Source: Brachybacterium sacelli (lineage in GTDB: Bacteria > Actinomycetota > Actinomycetes > Actinomycetales > Dermabacteraceae). Taken from it: a stretch of 64,000 bases of DNA. The translations under genes were made by a program, and so were the position numbers. Under the pieces are notes generated by a model. That model was not told the DNA's origin. It saw nothing but the letters and a program-made list of their open reading frames with translations, and did no database searches. The first letter of the stretch is position 1. Every line of letters begins with the position of its first letter. The stretch is from positions 434,001 to 498,000 of the forward strand of contig NZ_JAGIOD010000001.1 of NCBI RefSeq assembly GCF_017876545.1, given 5' to 3'. Below are positions 10,575-18,874 of this stretch, in pieces.

Positions 10575-11505
10575 CGTAGAACACCCAGAACTTGGAGACG
10601 AAGAAGTTGATGGCGGTGAAGATGCCGACGATGATCAGCAGCAGCCACGCCATCGCGGAGGCGTATCCCATGTCGAACTGGGTGAAACCCTTCTGGTACA
10701 GGTACAGCGTGTAGAACATCGTCGAGTCCGACGGGCCACCCGTGCCGCCAGAGACCACGAACGCCTGCGTGAACGACTGGAAGGCGTTGATGACCTGCAG
10801 CACCACGTTGAAGAAGATGATCGGCGTGAGCAGCGGAATCGTGATCCGGAAGAACTGCGCGACCTTCGAGGCGCCGTCCACGCTGGCGGCCTCGTAGTAC
10901 ATCTCCGGGATCTGCCGCAGACCCGCCAGGAAGATGATCATCGGCGAGCCGAACGTCCACACGTGCAGCAGGATGATCGTGCCCAACGCGGTATCGGGAT
11001 TGGACACCCACCCGGGCAGGTTCTCGAACCCGAGCATCCCCCCGACCTGGTTGATCAGACCGTTGGCACCGAACATCTGGCGCCACAGGATCGCGATCGC
11101 CACCGAACCGCCCAGCAGCGAGGGCAGGTAGAACACCGAACGGTAGAACGACAGCCCTTTGATGCCCTGGTTCAGCACCACCGCCAGCAGCAGCGCCATG
11201 ATCAGCTGCAGCGGGGTCCCGACGAACACGTAGATGAAGGTGACCACCAACGAGTTGTGCAATCGGGAGTCACCGATCATCTCCTTGATGTTCGCCAGTC
11301 CCGTGAACTCCGGCGGAGCCAGCAGGCTGTAATCGGTGAACGCCAGCGCGAACGACGCGATCATCGGGATCAGCGTGATACCGAGAAACCCCAGCAGCCA
11401 GGGCAGCATGAACGCCAGCCCTGCCTTGTTGTCAGGATGTCTCTCCTTCACACCGCCCTTCTTGCGGTTCGACACCAGTTCGGTGAGTTCTCCCACCGCA
11501 CTCAT
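10567..11505 (-). CDS. Carbohydrate ABC transporter permease (MalF/UgpA type)
   Basis: A 312-aa CUT1 permease. It has six predicted helices, beginning with AGLAFMLPWLLGFLGITLIP near residue 28, and the EAA loop MYYEAASVDGASKVAQFFRI near residue 215. It forms the membrane channel together with the overlapping MalG-type protein. It lies 89 bp downstream of the binding-lipoprotein gene on the same strand, giving the standard order binding protein-permease-permease. The substrate is probably the glycoside processed by the GH106 enzyme downstream, by context. Confidence 0.94.
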   Translation of the reverse strand: MSAVGELTELVSNRKKGGVKERHPDNKAGLAFMLPWLLGFLGITLIPMIASFALAFTDYSLLAPPEFTGLANIKEMIGDSRLHNSLVVTFIYVFVGTPLQLIMALLLAVVLNQGIKGLSFYRSVFYLPSLLGGSVAIAILWRQMFGANGLINQVGGMLGFENLPGWVSNPDTALGTIILLHVWTFGSPMIIFLAGLRQIPEMYYEAASVDGASKVAQFFRITIPLLTPIIFFNVVLQVINAFQSFTQAFVVSGGTGGPSDSTMFYTLYLYQKGFTQFDMGYASAMAWLLLIIVGIFTAINFFVSKFWVFYDD

Positions 11506-11594
11506 AGGCTTGCTCCCTTCTTCGATGGATGCACGACGCGGGCCCGAGGGGGATCGCTCCCCGTCGCAGCACCGCGACGCGGCACGGATACGCC

Positions 11595-12896
11595 TCAGCC
11601 CAGGGCCGAGGCCAGGTCGTCCAGCAAGCGCTGGCCGGCCTCGGCCGGAGTGAGCTCGCCGAAGAGCATCTCCTCCGTGGCGCGGGTCAGCATGTCCTCG
11701 AACTGGCCTCCGCCCTGCGGCGTGATCTCGGGGGCATGACCGAGCTCCTCCTCGATCGACTCGAGGTAGTCGACGGCCTTGGTGTCGGCCTCGTCGAGAT
11801 CGGGCACGATCGCCTCGCGGACCGTGAGGTTGCCCGGCACCCCGCGCTCGACCGAGAGGATCTTGCCGGCATCCGGCGAGTTCACGAGGTAGTCGACGAA
11901 CGCCACGGCGTCGTCGGGGTTCGCCGTCTGGGAGGAGACCGCCCAGTACATCGACGCCTTGTACCAGAGTTGGACGTCCGCGGCGGAGCCGGTCATCGAC
12001 GGCGGGCGCAGCACCACCACACCCTCGGGGACGAGGACGTCATGGGCCACCACCTGGTTCGACCAGGCCACGGTCATGGCGACCTTCCCGGTGGCGAACA
12101 GCGATTGGTCCATGGAGCGTGAGGAGTCCTCGACCGATACGCTCGCGCCCGGCCCGGCCCCGGAGTCCTGGATCTTCTTGGCCAGCTCGAACCACGCGGT
12201 CGCGGTCGCCGCATCGAAGCCGGCGGCGCCGTCCTTGTACTGGTCCTGTCCGGACTGGCGCACGTAGACCTGGAACAGCCCCTGGATCATGCCCATCTGA
12301 GTCATGCCGTAGGTGCCCTTCCCGGTGGCCTCCGTGATGGTCACGGCGGTGTCGAGGAGCTCCTCCCAGGTCCAGGTGGAGTCGTCGGGGATCTCGACCC
12401 CGGCCTCCTCGAACACCACGGGGTTGATGAGGAACGCGAAGGCATTGAGCCCGGCGTTGATGGCGGCGAGTCCGACGTCGGGCAGCTCGCCCACCTCGAC
12501 CGAGCCGGGCGCGAAGTCCGCGGTGTCCAGGCCGGCCTCGGCCAGGTCGAGCAGGGCGCCGCGCTCGGCGTACTCGGCGAGGTACTTCTCGTCCATCTGC
12601 ACGATGTCGGGGAAGTCGCCGCCGGCTGTCTGGGTGGCGAGCTTGTCCCAGTAGCCGCTCCACTCGCCCGGCTCGAGGCTGATGGTGACCTCGGGCTCGA
12701 CCTCCTTGTAGGCCTCGGCCACGTTCTTGGTGTTCTCGTCACGGGTGGGATTGCCCCACCACGCGAGCCGGAGCGAGCCGGCTCCTTCCTCACCGGAGCC
12801 ACCGGAGCCGCCGGCGGTGTTCGGGCCGCAGGCCGCGAGTCCGGCGAGCCCGGGGGCTGCGAGTCCGAGAGCGAGCGCCTTGCGTCGAGTGAACAT
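11595..12896 (-). CDS. Sugar ABC transporter substrate-binding lipoprotein
   Basis: A 433-aa extracellular binding protein. The N-terminus MFTRRKALALGLAAPGLAGL followed by AACG is a lipoprotein signal with a twin-arginine-like RR and the lipobox cysteine near residue 23. The mature part starts with a Gly/Ser linker and has the fold-typical SLRLAWWGNPTRDENTKNV strand-helix. It is the first gene of the minus-strand uptake operon. It is clearly paralogous to the divergent protein at 13405: both share WWGNP, SGYWDKLAT/SGYFDKLAT and DSTWTWEE/PETWTWED blocks. This means two ligand receptors may feed one permease pair. Confidence 0.94.
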   Translation of the reverse strand: MFTRRKALALGLAAPGLAGLAACGPNTAGGSGGSGEEGAGSLRLAWWGNPTRDENTKNVAEAYKEVEPEVTISLEPGEWSGYWDKLATQTAGGDFPDIVQMDEKYLAEYAERGALLDLAEAGLDTADFAPGSVEVGELPDVGLAAINAGLNAFAFLINPVVFEEAGVEIPDDSTWTWEELLDTAVTITEATGKGTYGMTQMGMIQGLFQVYVRQSGQDQYKDGAAGFDAATATAWFELAKKIQDSGAGPGASVSVEDSSRSMDQSLFATGKVAMTVAWSNQVVAHDVLVPEGVVVLRPPSMTGSAADVQLWYKASMYWAVSSQTANPDDAVAFVDYLVNSPDAGKILSVERGVPGNLTVREAIVPDLDEADTKAVDYLESIEEELGHAPEITPQGGGQFEDMLTRATEEMLFGELTPAEAGQRLLDDLASALG

Positions 12897-13404
12897 CAGA
12901 TCTCCTTTGATCCAGGGGTGCAGCGGGAGCGAGGTGATAATCGGGGGCGACCTCGGTGGTCACCCCGGGAGGTGTGCGGGCCGCCGGGGCAGCCCTGGAC
13001 GGCGGATCCGCCCTGAGCGGTGCGGAACGGGTGGCCCCGCTCGCCGCCCACACGATGAAAGGTTTCATTCCGGGTACCGGAAACTGTGGTGCCCGTCGTC
13101 CGCGACCGGCGTCGACCGCAAGACGATGCCCCTCAGGAAAGCGCTTGGCGAGCCTCCTGTCAACCCATCGCCATCACACGTGCGTCACGCTCCACCCCGG
13201 TTATGCAACGTTGCAGAGCAACGTCGTGGTGTGCGGCCCGCTCCAGGCGTGCCTGAGGGCCGTCGTCGGAGTGCCTGAACACCCTTGTGCGCACTGCTGC
13301 GCCGGGGTTAGTGTGCCACGGAAACTAATCCTGAAACGACTCAGCTTTGTGCGCCAGTCGGCCGTCGCCCATCCGCGACGGTGAGGCCACCGGAAGGATC
13401 GACG
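12897..13404. promoter_or_regulatory. Divergent promoter region with several palindromes
   Basis: This 508-bp gap separates the two divergent binding-protein operons and holds no gene. It contains ATGAAA-GG-TTTCAT (13055-13068), TTCCGG-GTA-CCGGAA (13068-13082), AAGCGCTT (13139-13146) and TGCAACGTTGCA (13204-13215). The last two resemble LacI-family operators with a central CG. A weak plus-strand promoter TTGTGC-N18-TAGTGT (13285-13314) could serve the gene at 13405. No LacI gene is present in the window, so the regulator must be encoded elsewhere. Confidence 0.5.
13204..13215. promoter_or_regulatory. LacI-type operator palindrome TGCAACGTTGCA
   Basis: This is a perfect 12-bp palindrome with the central CG step that LacI-family repressors usually need. 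A partial second half-site (GCAACG) follows at 13218-13223. It lies between the two divergent sugar operons, where repression of both by one LacI-type protein would be expected. Binding is inferred, not shown. Confidence 0.5.
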
Positions 13405-14697
13405 ATGATCACCCGCCGACGCACTCTCACCCTGTTCGCCGCCGCTGGAACACTCCCTGCCCTCGCCGCGTGCGGCCCCAATGCCTCGCGCGATTCCGGC
13501 GGGGAGGAGGGCGATGGCACCCTGCGCTTCTCCTGGTGGGGCAATCCGGAGCGGGCCGAGACCACCCGTGCCGCGATCGACCTGTTCACGCGGAAGAATG
13601 CCGAGGTGGAGATCAGCGGCGAGCCGGCGGACATCTCCGGGTACTTCGACAAGCTGGCCACCTCCGTCGCCGCCGGGGACGAGCCCGACGTCATCACCAT
13701 GGGCGGCGCCTATCCCGCCGAGTACGCGGCCCGCGACGTGCTGCTGGACCTGGGCACGGTCGAGGACGTCCTGGACCTGTCGGAGATGGACGAGGTGGCG
13801 CGCAGCAACGGGCAGGTCGACGGCATGCAGGTCGCCGTGACCACCGGGATCAACGCCCCGGGCATGATCGTCAACCGTGCGGTGCTGGAGGCCGCCGGGG
13901 TCGAGCTCCCGGACCCCGAGACCTGGACCTGGGAGGACTTCGCCGAGGCCGCCACCGCGGTCAGCGACAACTCCCCGGAGGGGACCTTCGGGTCCGGGAA
14001 GGTGTTCACCCACGACTCGCTCGACCTGTGGGCCCGCCAGCACGGGCAGATCCTCTATACGCAGGACGGGACGATCGGGGTCGATGCGGAGACCGTGCAG
14101 TCCTTTTTCGAGTTCTCGAAGCTGCTCGTGGACTCCGGGGCCTCCCCCGACGCCGACCAGCTCGTCGAGCTCGCCGACGTCGGCCCCGAACGGACCCTCG
14201 TCGGCCGCGGCCTCGCCGCCTTCATGCTCACCTGGTCCAGCTCGCTGACGACCCTGTCGGACGCCTCCGGGGCGGACCTCGAGGTGGTGAAGGTTCCCGG
14301 CGAATCGCTCGAGAGCGGCGTGTGGCTGCAGTCCTCGCAGTTCTACACGATCTCCGCGCGGACGTCGGCGCCCGAGACCGCCGCGACCTTCGTGGACTTC
14401 CTGGTCAGTGACCCGGAGGCGGCCCAGCTGTTCCTCACCGATCGGGGGGTCCCCGCGATCGAGGCGGTGCGCCAGGCGATCCTTCCCGAGCTGACGGACC
14501 CGGCCCGCAGAGAGGTCGAGTACATCTCGGCGCTCGGCGAGATGGAGCTCAAGCCCACCTGGATCGGACCGGCCGGCTCCACCGCGGTCGAGGAGATCAC
14601 CCCGCGCCACCAGAACGCGGTGCTGTTCGGGGACGCGACCGCCCAGGAGGCGGCCCGGGCCTGGCACGACGACGCCGTCGCCGCCGTCACCGGATGA
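13405..14697 (+). CDS. Sugar ABC transporter substrate-binding lipoprotein (second, divergent)
   Basis: A 430-aa extracellular binding protein. The signal MITRRRTLTLFAAAGTLPAL followed by AACG has an RRR motif and a lipobox cysteine near residue 24. GGAAGG six nt upstream supports the ATG at 13405 over an in-frame ATG... at 13381, which would add an implausible polar extension before the signal. The protein is paralogous to the divergent lipoprotein at 11595. No permease accompanies it, so it probably delivers its ligand to the MalF/MalG-type pair across the divergent promoter. The stop overlaps the start of the GH65-like gene (ATGA). Confidence 0.92.
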   Translation: MITRRRTLTLFAAAGTLPALAACGPNASRDSGGEEGDGTLRFSWWGNPERAETTRAAIDLFTRKNAEVEISGEPADISGYFDKLATSVAAGDEPDVITMGGAYPAEYAARDVLLDLGTVEDVLDLSEMDEVARSNGQVDGMQVAVTTGINAPGMIVNRAVLEAAGVELPDPETWTWEDFAEAATAVSDNSPEGTFGSGKVFTHDSLDLWARQHGQILYTQDGTIGVDAETVQSFFEFSKLLVDSGASPDADQLVELADVGPERTLVGRGLAAFMLTWSSSLTTLSDASGADLEVVKVPGESLESGVWLQSSQFYTISARTSAPETAATFVDFLVSDPEAAQLFLTDRGVPAIEAVRQAILPELTDPARREVEYISALGEMELKPTWIGPAGSTAVEEITPRHQNAVLFGDATAQEAARAWHDDAVAAVTG

Positions 14698-16817
14698 ACG
14701 GCCGCACCCCGCTGGACCGGCTCGCTGTCGTCTCCCGCCATGATCCCCACCTGACCGCGGCGGACGACGCGATCCTCTCCGTCGGCAACGGGAGCTTCGC
14801 GGCCGGTGTGGACCGCACCGGCACCCAGACCTTCGCCGGCCCCGGCAGCGAGGAGACCCGGATCAACACGCTCGCGGAGTGGGGCTGGCACACGATGCCG
14901 ACCGAGGCGCCGCAGTCGTGGGAATCCCTGCTGCATCCGTACTCCTCGCCCCGCGGGGAGGCGTGGTACATGGACCTGCCCGGCGGGACGGAGGACCCCG
15001 GGCCGGGGGCGGCATGGTTCCGGGAGAACCCGCACAAGGTGTCTCTCCTGCGCTTCGCGCTCGTGGATCGGCGCACCGGGGCCACCCCGACGGCCGCGGA
15101 GATCACCGGGGCGACGCAGCACCTGGAGCTGTGCAGCGGCACGATCCGCTCCACCTTCCGCTACCGGGGGCGGCCCTGCACGGTGACCACGGCCGCGGAT
15201 CCGGAGCGGGCCGCGATCGCGATCACCGTCGACGCCCCCGACCTGGATCTCGCCCTGACCTTCCCCTACGGCACCACGGCCTGGGACCGCGCGGCGAGCT
15301 GGCGGGAGCCGGACGCCCATTCCACGTGCTGCGACGGAGACCGGATCCACCGGCACCTCGATGACCTGGCCTACGACCTCCTCGTCCGCGGTGCCGCCAT
15401 GGAGCCGGCGGCCCAGCACGAGGTGCGTCTGCGGCCCGCGAGGACCGATGCGGCCGATGGGCGGAGGCCCGAGGGCACCGCACCGGGACCTCTCGATGTC
15501 GTCCTGGAGCTCGTGCCCGTTGAGGCCCCGGCGCTCTCCCTCCCGCCGGGCGAGGGCCTGCCGGGGGCCGGCGCCCCGCCACGGCGCGGTGCCCCGCTGA
15601 CGGGGGCGGGCCTGCGAGAGCGCTCGTCCCGCTTCTGGTCCGAGCACTGGGAGAGCACCGGCGTGCTCGACCTGTCCCGGGCCGCGGACCCGCGGGCGGC
15701 GGAGCTCGAACGCCGGGCCGTGCTCTCGCGGTACATCCAGCGGGTGCACGCCGCCGGAGTGCTGCCACCGGCGGAGACGGGACTGCTGGCGAACTCGTGG
15801 CGCGGGAAGTTCCACCTCGAGATGCACTGGTGGCACGCCGCGCACTTCGCCCTGTGGGGTGACGCCGCGTCACTGCGCCGCAGCCTGGGCTTCTACGCGG
15901 CCGCGCTGCCGGTGGCGCGGGAGACGGCACGCCGGCAGGGCTGCCGCGGCGCTCGCTGGCCCAAGCAGATCGGCCCCGACCTGTGCGAGTCCCCGAGCGA
16001 CATCGGACCGTTCCTGCTGTGGCAGCAGCCCCATCCGATCCATCTGGCGGAGCTGCTGCGACGGGCGGACCCCACCGCGGTCTCCGATCCGGCGCTGGTC
16101 GAGATCGTGGAGCAGAGCGCCCTGTGCCTGGTCGACCTGCTGCGGCCCGACGGAGACGGCTTCGGCCTCGGCCCACCGCTGATAGGTGCCCAGGAGCGGC
16201 ACGTCGCCGACCGTGCCCGGCTGCAGGATGCGTCCTTCGAGCTCGCGTACGTCGCCTGGGCCCTGCGCGTGGCCGACCGCTGGCGCGCTCGACGCGGAGC
16301 CCGCGGCGCCGGCGAGCTCACCGCGATCGCCCGCCGGCTCCACCCGCCGCTGACCGGCGACGGGGAGCTGACGACCTTCCGGGCAGGGCCCGGCATGGAC
16401 CGTTCGGACCACCCTTCGCACCTGCTCGCATACGGGATGGTGCCCCCGACCGGGACGGTCCCGCACGACGCTGCCGGACGGGCGCTCGAGGACGCGCTCG
16501 CCGACTGGGACTGGGAGTCGACCTGGGGTTGGGACTACCCGGCGCTGGCCATGACGGCGGCCCGCCTCCAGCGACCCGAGACGGCGGTGGACGCCCTGCT
16601 GCTGCCGACGGTCAAGAACCGCTGCGACGGCGCGGGGCACTTCCCGCAGCGCCCTGGCCTGCCCGCCTACCTGCCGGCGAACGGCGGCACTCTCACCACC
16701 CTCGCGCTGATGGCAGCAGGCTGGGACGAGGGCCCGAGCACGCCGGGGCTGCCCGCGCGGTGGGATGCCCGGTTCGAGGGGATCCTGCCGCTGCCGGCGC
16801 CGATCCGGGACGACTGA
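14694..16817 (+). CDS. GH65-like (six-hairpin) glycosidase or phosphorylase
   Basis: A 707-aa protein. The N-terminal block (DAILSVGNGSFAAGVDRTGTQTF) and WGWHTMPTEAP resemble the beta-sandwich start of GH65-like proteins. The second half has the alternating Trp/His-rich hairpins of an (alpha/alpha)6 barrel (EMHWWHAAHFALWGD, WPKQIGPDLCESPSDIGPFLLWQQPHPI). It has no signal peptide and would act in the cytoplasm. Coupling by ATGA to the binding lipoprotein suggests that its substrate is what that receptor captures. Whether it hydrolyses or phosphorolyses, and which linkage, cannot be told from sequence. The assignment to GH65 is by resemblance and should be held loosely. Confidence 0.72.
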   Translation: MNGRTPLDRLAVVSRHDPHLTAADDAILSVGNGSFAAGVDRTGTQTFAGPGSEETRINTLAEWGWHTMPTEAPQSWESLLHPYSSPRGEAWYMDLPGGTEDPGPGAAWFRENPHKVSLLRFALVDRRTGATPTAAEITGATQHLELCSGTIRSTFRYRGRPCTVTTAADPERAAIAITVDAPDLDLALTFPYGTTAWDRAASWREPDAHSTCCDGDRIHRHLDDLAYDLLVRGAAMEPAAQHEVRLRPARTDAADGRRPEGTAPGPLDVVLELVPVEAPALSLPPGEGLPGAGAPPRRGAPLTGAGLRERSSRFWSEHWESTGVLDLSRAADPRAAELERRAVLSRYIQRVHAAGVLPPAETGLLANSWRGKFHLEMHWWHAAHFALWGDAASLRRSLGFYAAALPVARETARRQGCRGARWPKQIGPDLCESPSDIGPFLLWQQPHPIHLAELLRRADPTAVSDPALVEIVEQSALCLVDLLRPDGDGFGLGPPLIGAQERHVADRARLQDASFELAYVAWALRVADRWRARRGARGAGELTAIARRLHPPLTGDGELTTFRAGPGMDRSDHPSHLLAYGMVPPTGTVPHDAAGRALEDALADWDWESTWGWDYPALAMTAARLQRPETAVDALLLPTVKNRCDGAGHFPQRPGLPAYLPANGGTLTTLALMAAGWDEGPSTPGLPARWDARFEGILPLPAPIRDD

Positions 16818-16916
16818 GCAGTCGGGCAGGCCCGGTCGCCACGTCTCGTTCACCTTCGCGCCACCCCGCCTGGCTAGCGTGCCCTGCACCGGCGGAGCTC
16901 GCGGACGGAGGCAGGC

Positions 16917-17543
16917 GTGGACGTCACCGAGTGGGCCATTGCGCTGATGGAGCTCCTCGGCGGTCCCGGCACTCTGCTGGTGATCGCCGCCGAAGCACTC
17001 TTCCCGCCGGTCCCCGGGGAAATCCTGCTGCCCTTCGCGGGAGTCTCCGCGGCGGAGAACGGGCAGCATGTGCTGGTCCCGATCCTGTGGACCACGGCCG
17101 GGTCCGTGCTCGGCGGGCTCGGGGTGTACACCGTCGGCCGCGCTCTCGGGCTCCACCGCACTCGCGCGCTCATCCGCCGGATCCCGCTGCTGGAGCAGGA
17201 GGACGTCGACGCGGCGCTGGGATTCTTCGCGCGCTACGGGTTCCCGGCGGTCGCGATCGCCCGCTTCGTCCCCATGGTGCGCACCTTCATCTCGATCCCA
17301 GCCGGCATCGAGAGGATGCCCGTAGGCCTGTTCGCCCTGGCCACGGGGCTGGGCTCGGGGATCTGGAATGCGGTGTTCGTGATCGCCGGCTACTGGTTCG
17401 GGCTCTCCGGCGGGGAGCTGCTCGAGGGCTTCGTGCGGATCTACTCCCTGCTGGTCGCGGCTCTGGGGGTCCTCGCCGCGATCGGGTTCGTGACCCGGCG
17501 CCTGCGCGCTCGACGGTCGCGCGCGGCGACGGGCGACCGGTGA
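16917..17543 (+). CDS. DedA/SNARE-associated (VTT-domain) membrane protein
   Basis: A 208-aa integral membrane protein of the DedA family. The N-terminal motif EALFPPVPGEILLPFAG and the central FFARYGFPAVAIARFVPMVRTFISIPAG (residues about 100-130), with its conserved Arg-Phe-x-P and P-A-G, define the family. DedA proteins act in membrane homeostasis and lipid-carrier translocation. The GTG start is supported by GGAGG 6 nt upstream. The C-terminus is a basic RRLRARRSRAA tail. It is a single gene with no obvious partner. Confidence 0.92.
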   Translation: MDVTEWAIALMELLGGPGTLLVIAAEALFPPVPGEILLPFAGVSAAENGQHVLVPILWTTAGSVLGGLGVYTVGRALGLHRTRALIRRIPLLEQEDVDAALGFFARYGFPAVAIARFVPMVRTFISIPAGIERMPVGLFALATGLGSGIWNAVFVIAGYWFGLSGGELLEGFVRIYSLLVAALGVLAAIGFVTRRLRARRSRAATGDR

Positions 17544-17734
17544 GCTCCCCGCCGCCACGAGCCGGGAACCGGGACCGGCGGCGCAGGTCGAAGTGGGGGC
17601 CCGGCGCACGGCATCGGTGGGGTACGGCGCGACACACACTGCACCGGACGCACGATGCACGGCACGGCCCCCATGGCACGGTCGGTTCGCGAAGGGCCGA
17701 GCGGCCAGCGCACCGGGACGCGGCCCGCAGCGCC

Positions 17735-17740
17735 TACGCT
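17735..17740 (+). promoter_or_regulatory. Likely -10 box of a leaderless sirtuin transcript
   Basis: TACGCT (TANNNT) lies exactly 6 nt before the sirtuin ATG, and there is no spaced Shine-Dalgarno sequence. In Actinobacteria this geometry usually gives leaderless mRNA starting at or near the A of the ATG. No clear -35 box is visible. Confidence 0.45.
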
Positions 17741-17746
17741 CGAGGA

Positions 17747-18754
17747 ATGAGCAGCGAGGTGCAGCCTGGCTCGGAACCGGCACGCGCAGACGTGGCGGCC
17801 GACGTCGGCCGCTGGTTCTCCACGGCCACCACGGCACCGCTGGACGGACCGGGCCCGACCCGCGGCGGCCCGCGGATGACGGCCTGGGGCCCGATGCTCG
17901 GTGCCGAGTACGGGCGCCGCAGTCCGCAGGACGAGGTCGCCGACGCCCTCGAGCTGCTGGCCGGTCGCCGGGTGGCGGTCCTGACCGGTGCGGGCATGTC
18001 CACGGGGTCGGGCCTGCCGGACTACCGCGGGCGCGACGCCGTGCCCCGCTCCCCCATGACCTACCAGGAGTTCATGGGCCATGACCTGGCCCGGCGCCGC
18101 TATTGGGCGCGCTCCACCGTCGGCTGGGAGCAGTTCCACCGGGCCCGTCCCGGCCGCGCCCACCGCCTGCTGGCGGCCCTCGGCGAGTCCACCTTCTCCA
18201 CCACCGCGGTGATCACCCAGAACGTCGACGGGCTGCACCAGGCCGCCGGGTCCGCACCGGTGATCGACCTGCACGGCCGTCTCGACCGGGTGCGCTGCCA
18301 GCGCTGCGACGCCCTCTCCTCCCGCGCCGCCCTGCATTCCCGGATGCTCGCCATGAACCCCGAGCTCGCCGCCCGGTTGCCGGATCTCGCCGCCGACGCC
18401 GCCCAAGCACCCGACGGGGACGCCGAGGTGGACCGCACCAGCTCCTTCCGGTATCCGCCGTGCCCGCTGTGCGGGGGGATCCTCAAGCCCGACGTGGTGT
18501 TCTTCGGGGAGTCCGCCCGGCGCGAGGTCGTGGCCAGCGCCTACGCCGCCGTCGAGGGCGCGGAGGTGCTGCTGGTGCTCGGCTCGAGCCTGACCGTGCA
18601 GTCCGGGCTGCGGTTCGTGCGGGCAGCGGGACGGCGGCGCACACCGGTGGTGATCCTCAACGACGGGCCCACCCGCGCCGACCCCGACGCCACGCTGCGC
18701 CTGCACGGGCGCCTCGAGGACGTGCTGGCGGCGTGGGTGCCCGCGGAGAACTGA
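17747..18754 (+). CDS. Sir2-family NAD-dependent protein deacylase (sirtuin)
   Basis: A 335-aa sirtuin. It has the NAD-binding motif TGAGMSTGSGLPDYRG (about residue 82), the TQNVDGLH motif, the catalytic histidine in DLHGRL, and two Cys pairs (CQRC and CPLC) for the structural zinc. GSSLTVQSG supplies the ribose contact. The first 60 residues, up to the TAWGPMLGAEYG segment, extend beyond the catalytic core. A later start at 17877 is possible, but the -10 box placed 6 nt upstream favours 17747. The enzyme would remove acyl groups from lysines with NAD consumption. Its targets are unknown and its neighbours give no hint. Confidence 0.93.
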   Translation: MSSEVQPGSEPARADVAADVGRWFSTATTAPLDGPGPTRGGPRMTAWGPMLGAEYGRRSPQDEVADALELLAGRRVAVLTGAGMSTGSGLPDYRGRDAVPRSPMTYQEFMGHDLARRRYWARSTVGWEQFHRARPGRAHRLLAALGESTFSTTAVITQNVDGLHQAAGSAPVIDLHGRLDRVRCQRCDALSSRAALHSRMLAMNPELAARLPDLAADAAQAPDGDAEVDRTSSFRYPPCPLCGGILKPDVVFFGESARREVVASAYAAVEGAEVLLVLGSSLTVQSGLRFVRAAGRRRTPVVILNDGPTRADPDATLRLHGRLEDVLAAWVPAEN

Positions 18755-18874
18755 ACGCGGCCTCACCCCACCGGATCGACGGACCTGGCGCCCCGGGACA
18801 GCGGGCCGCCTCAGCGGGTGACGAAAGGACGAGCCGGCCGGTCCGGTGCCGCCCCGGGCGCCCCTCGGACTTTC

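Noticed and set aside
13201..14667. 488-aa minus-strand frame over the plus-strand sugar-binding lipoprotein
   Set aside because: The plus strand has a lipoprotein signal, a ribosome binding site and binding-protein motifs; the antisense frame has none.
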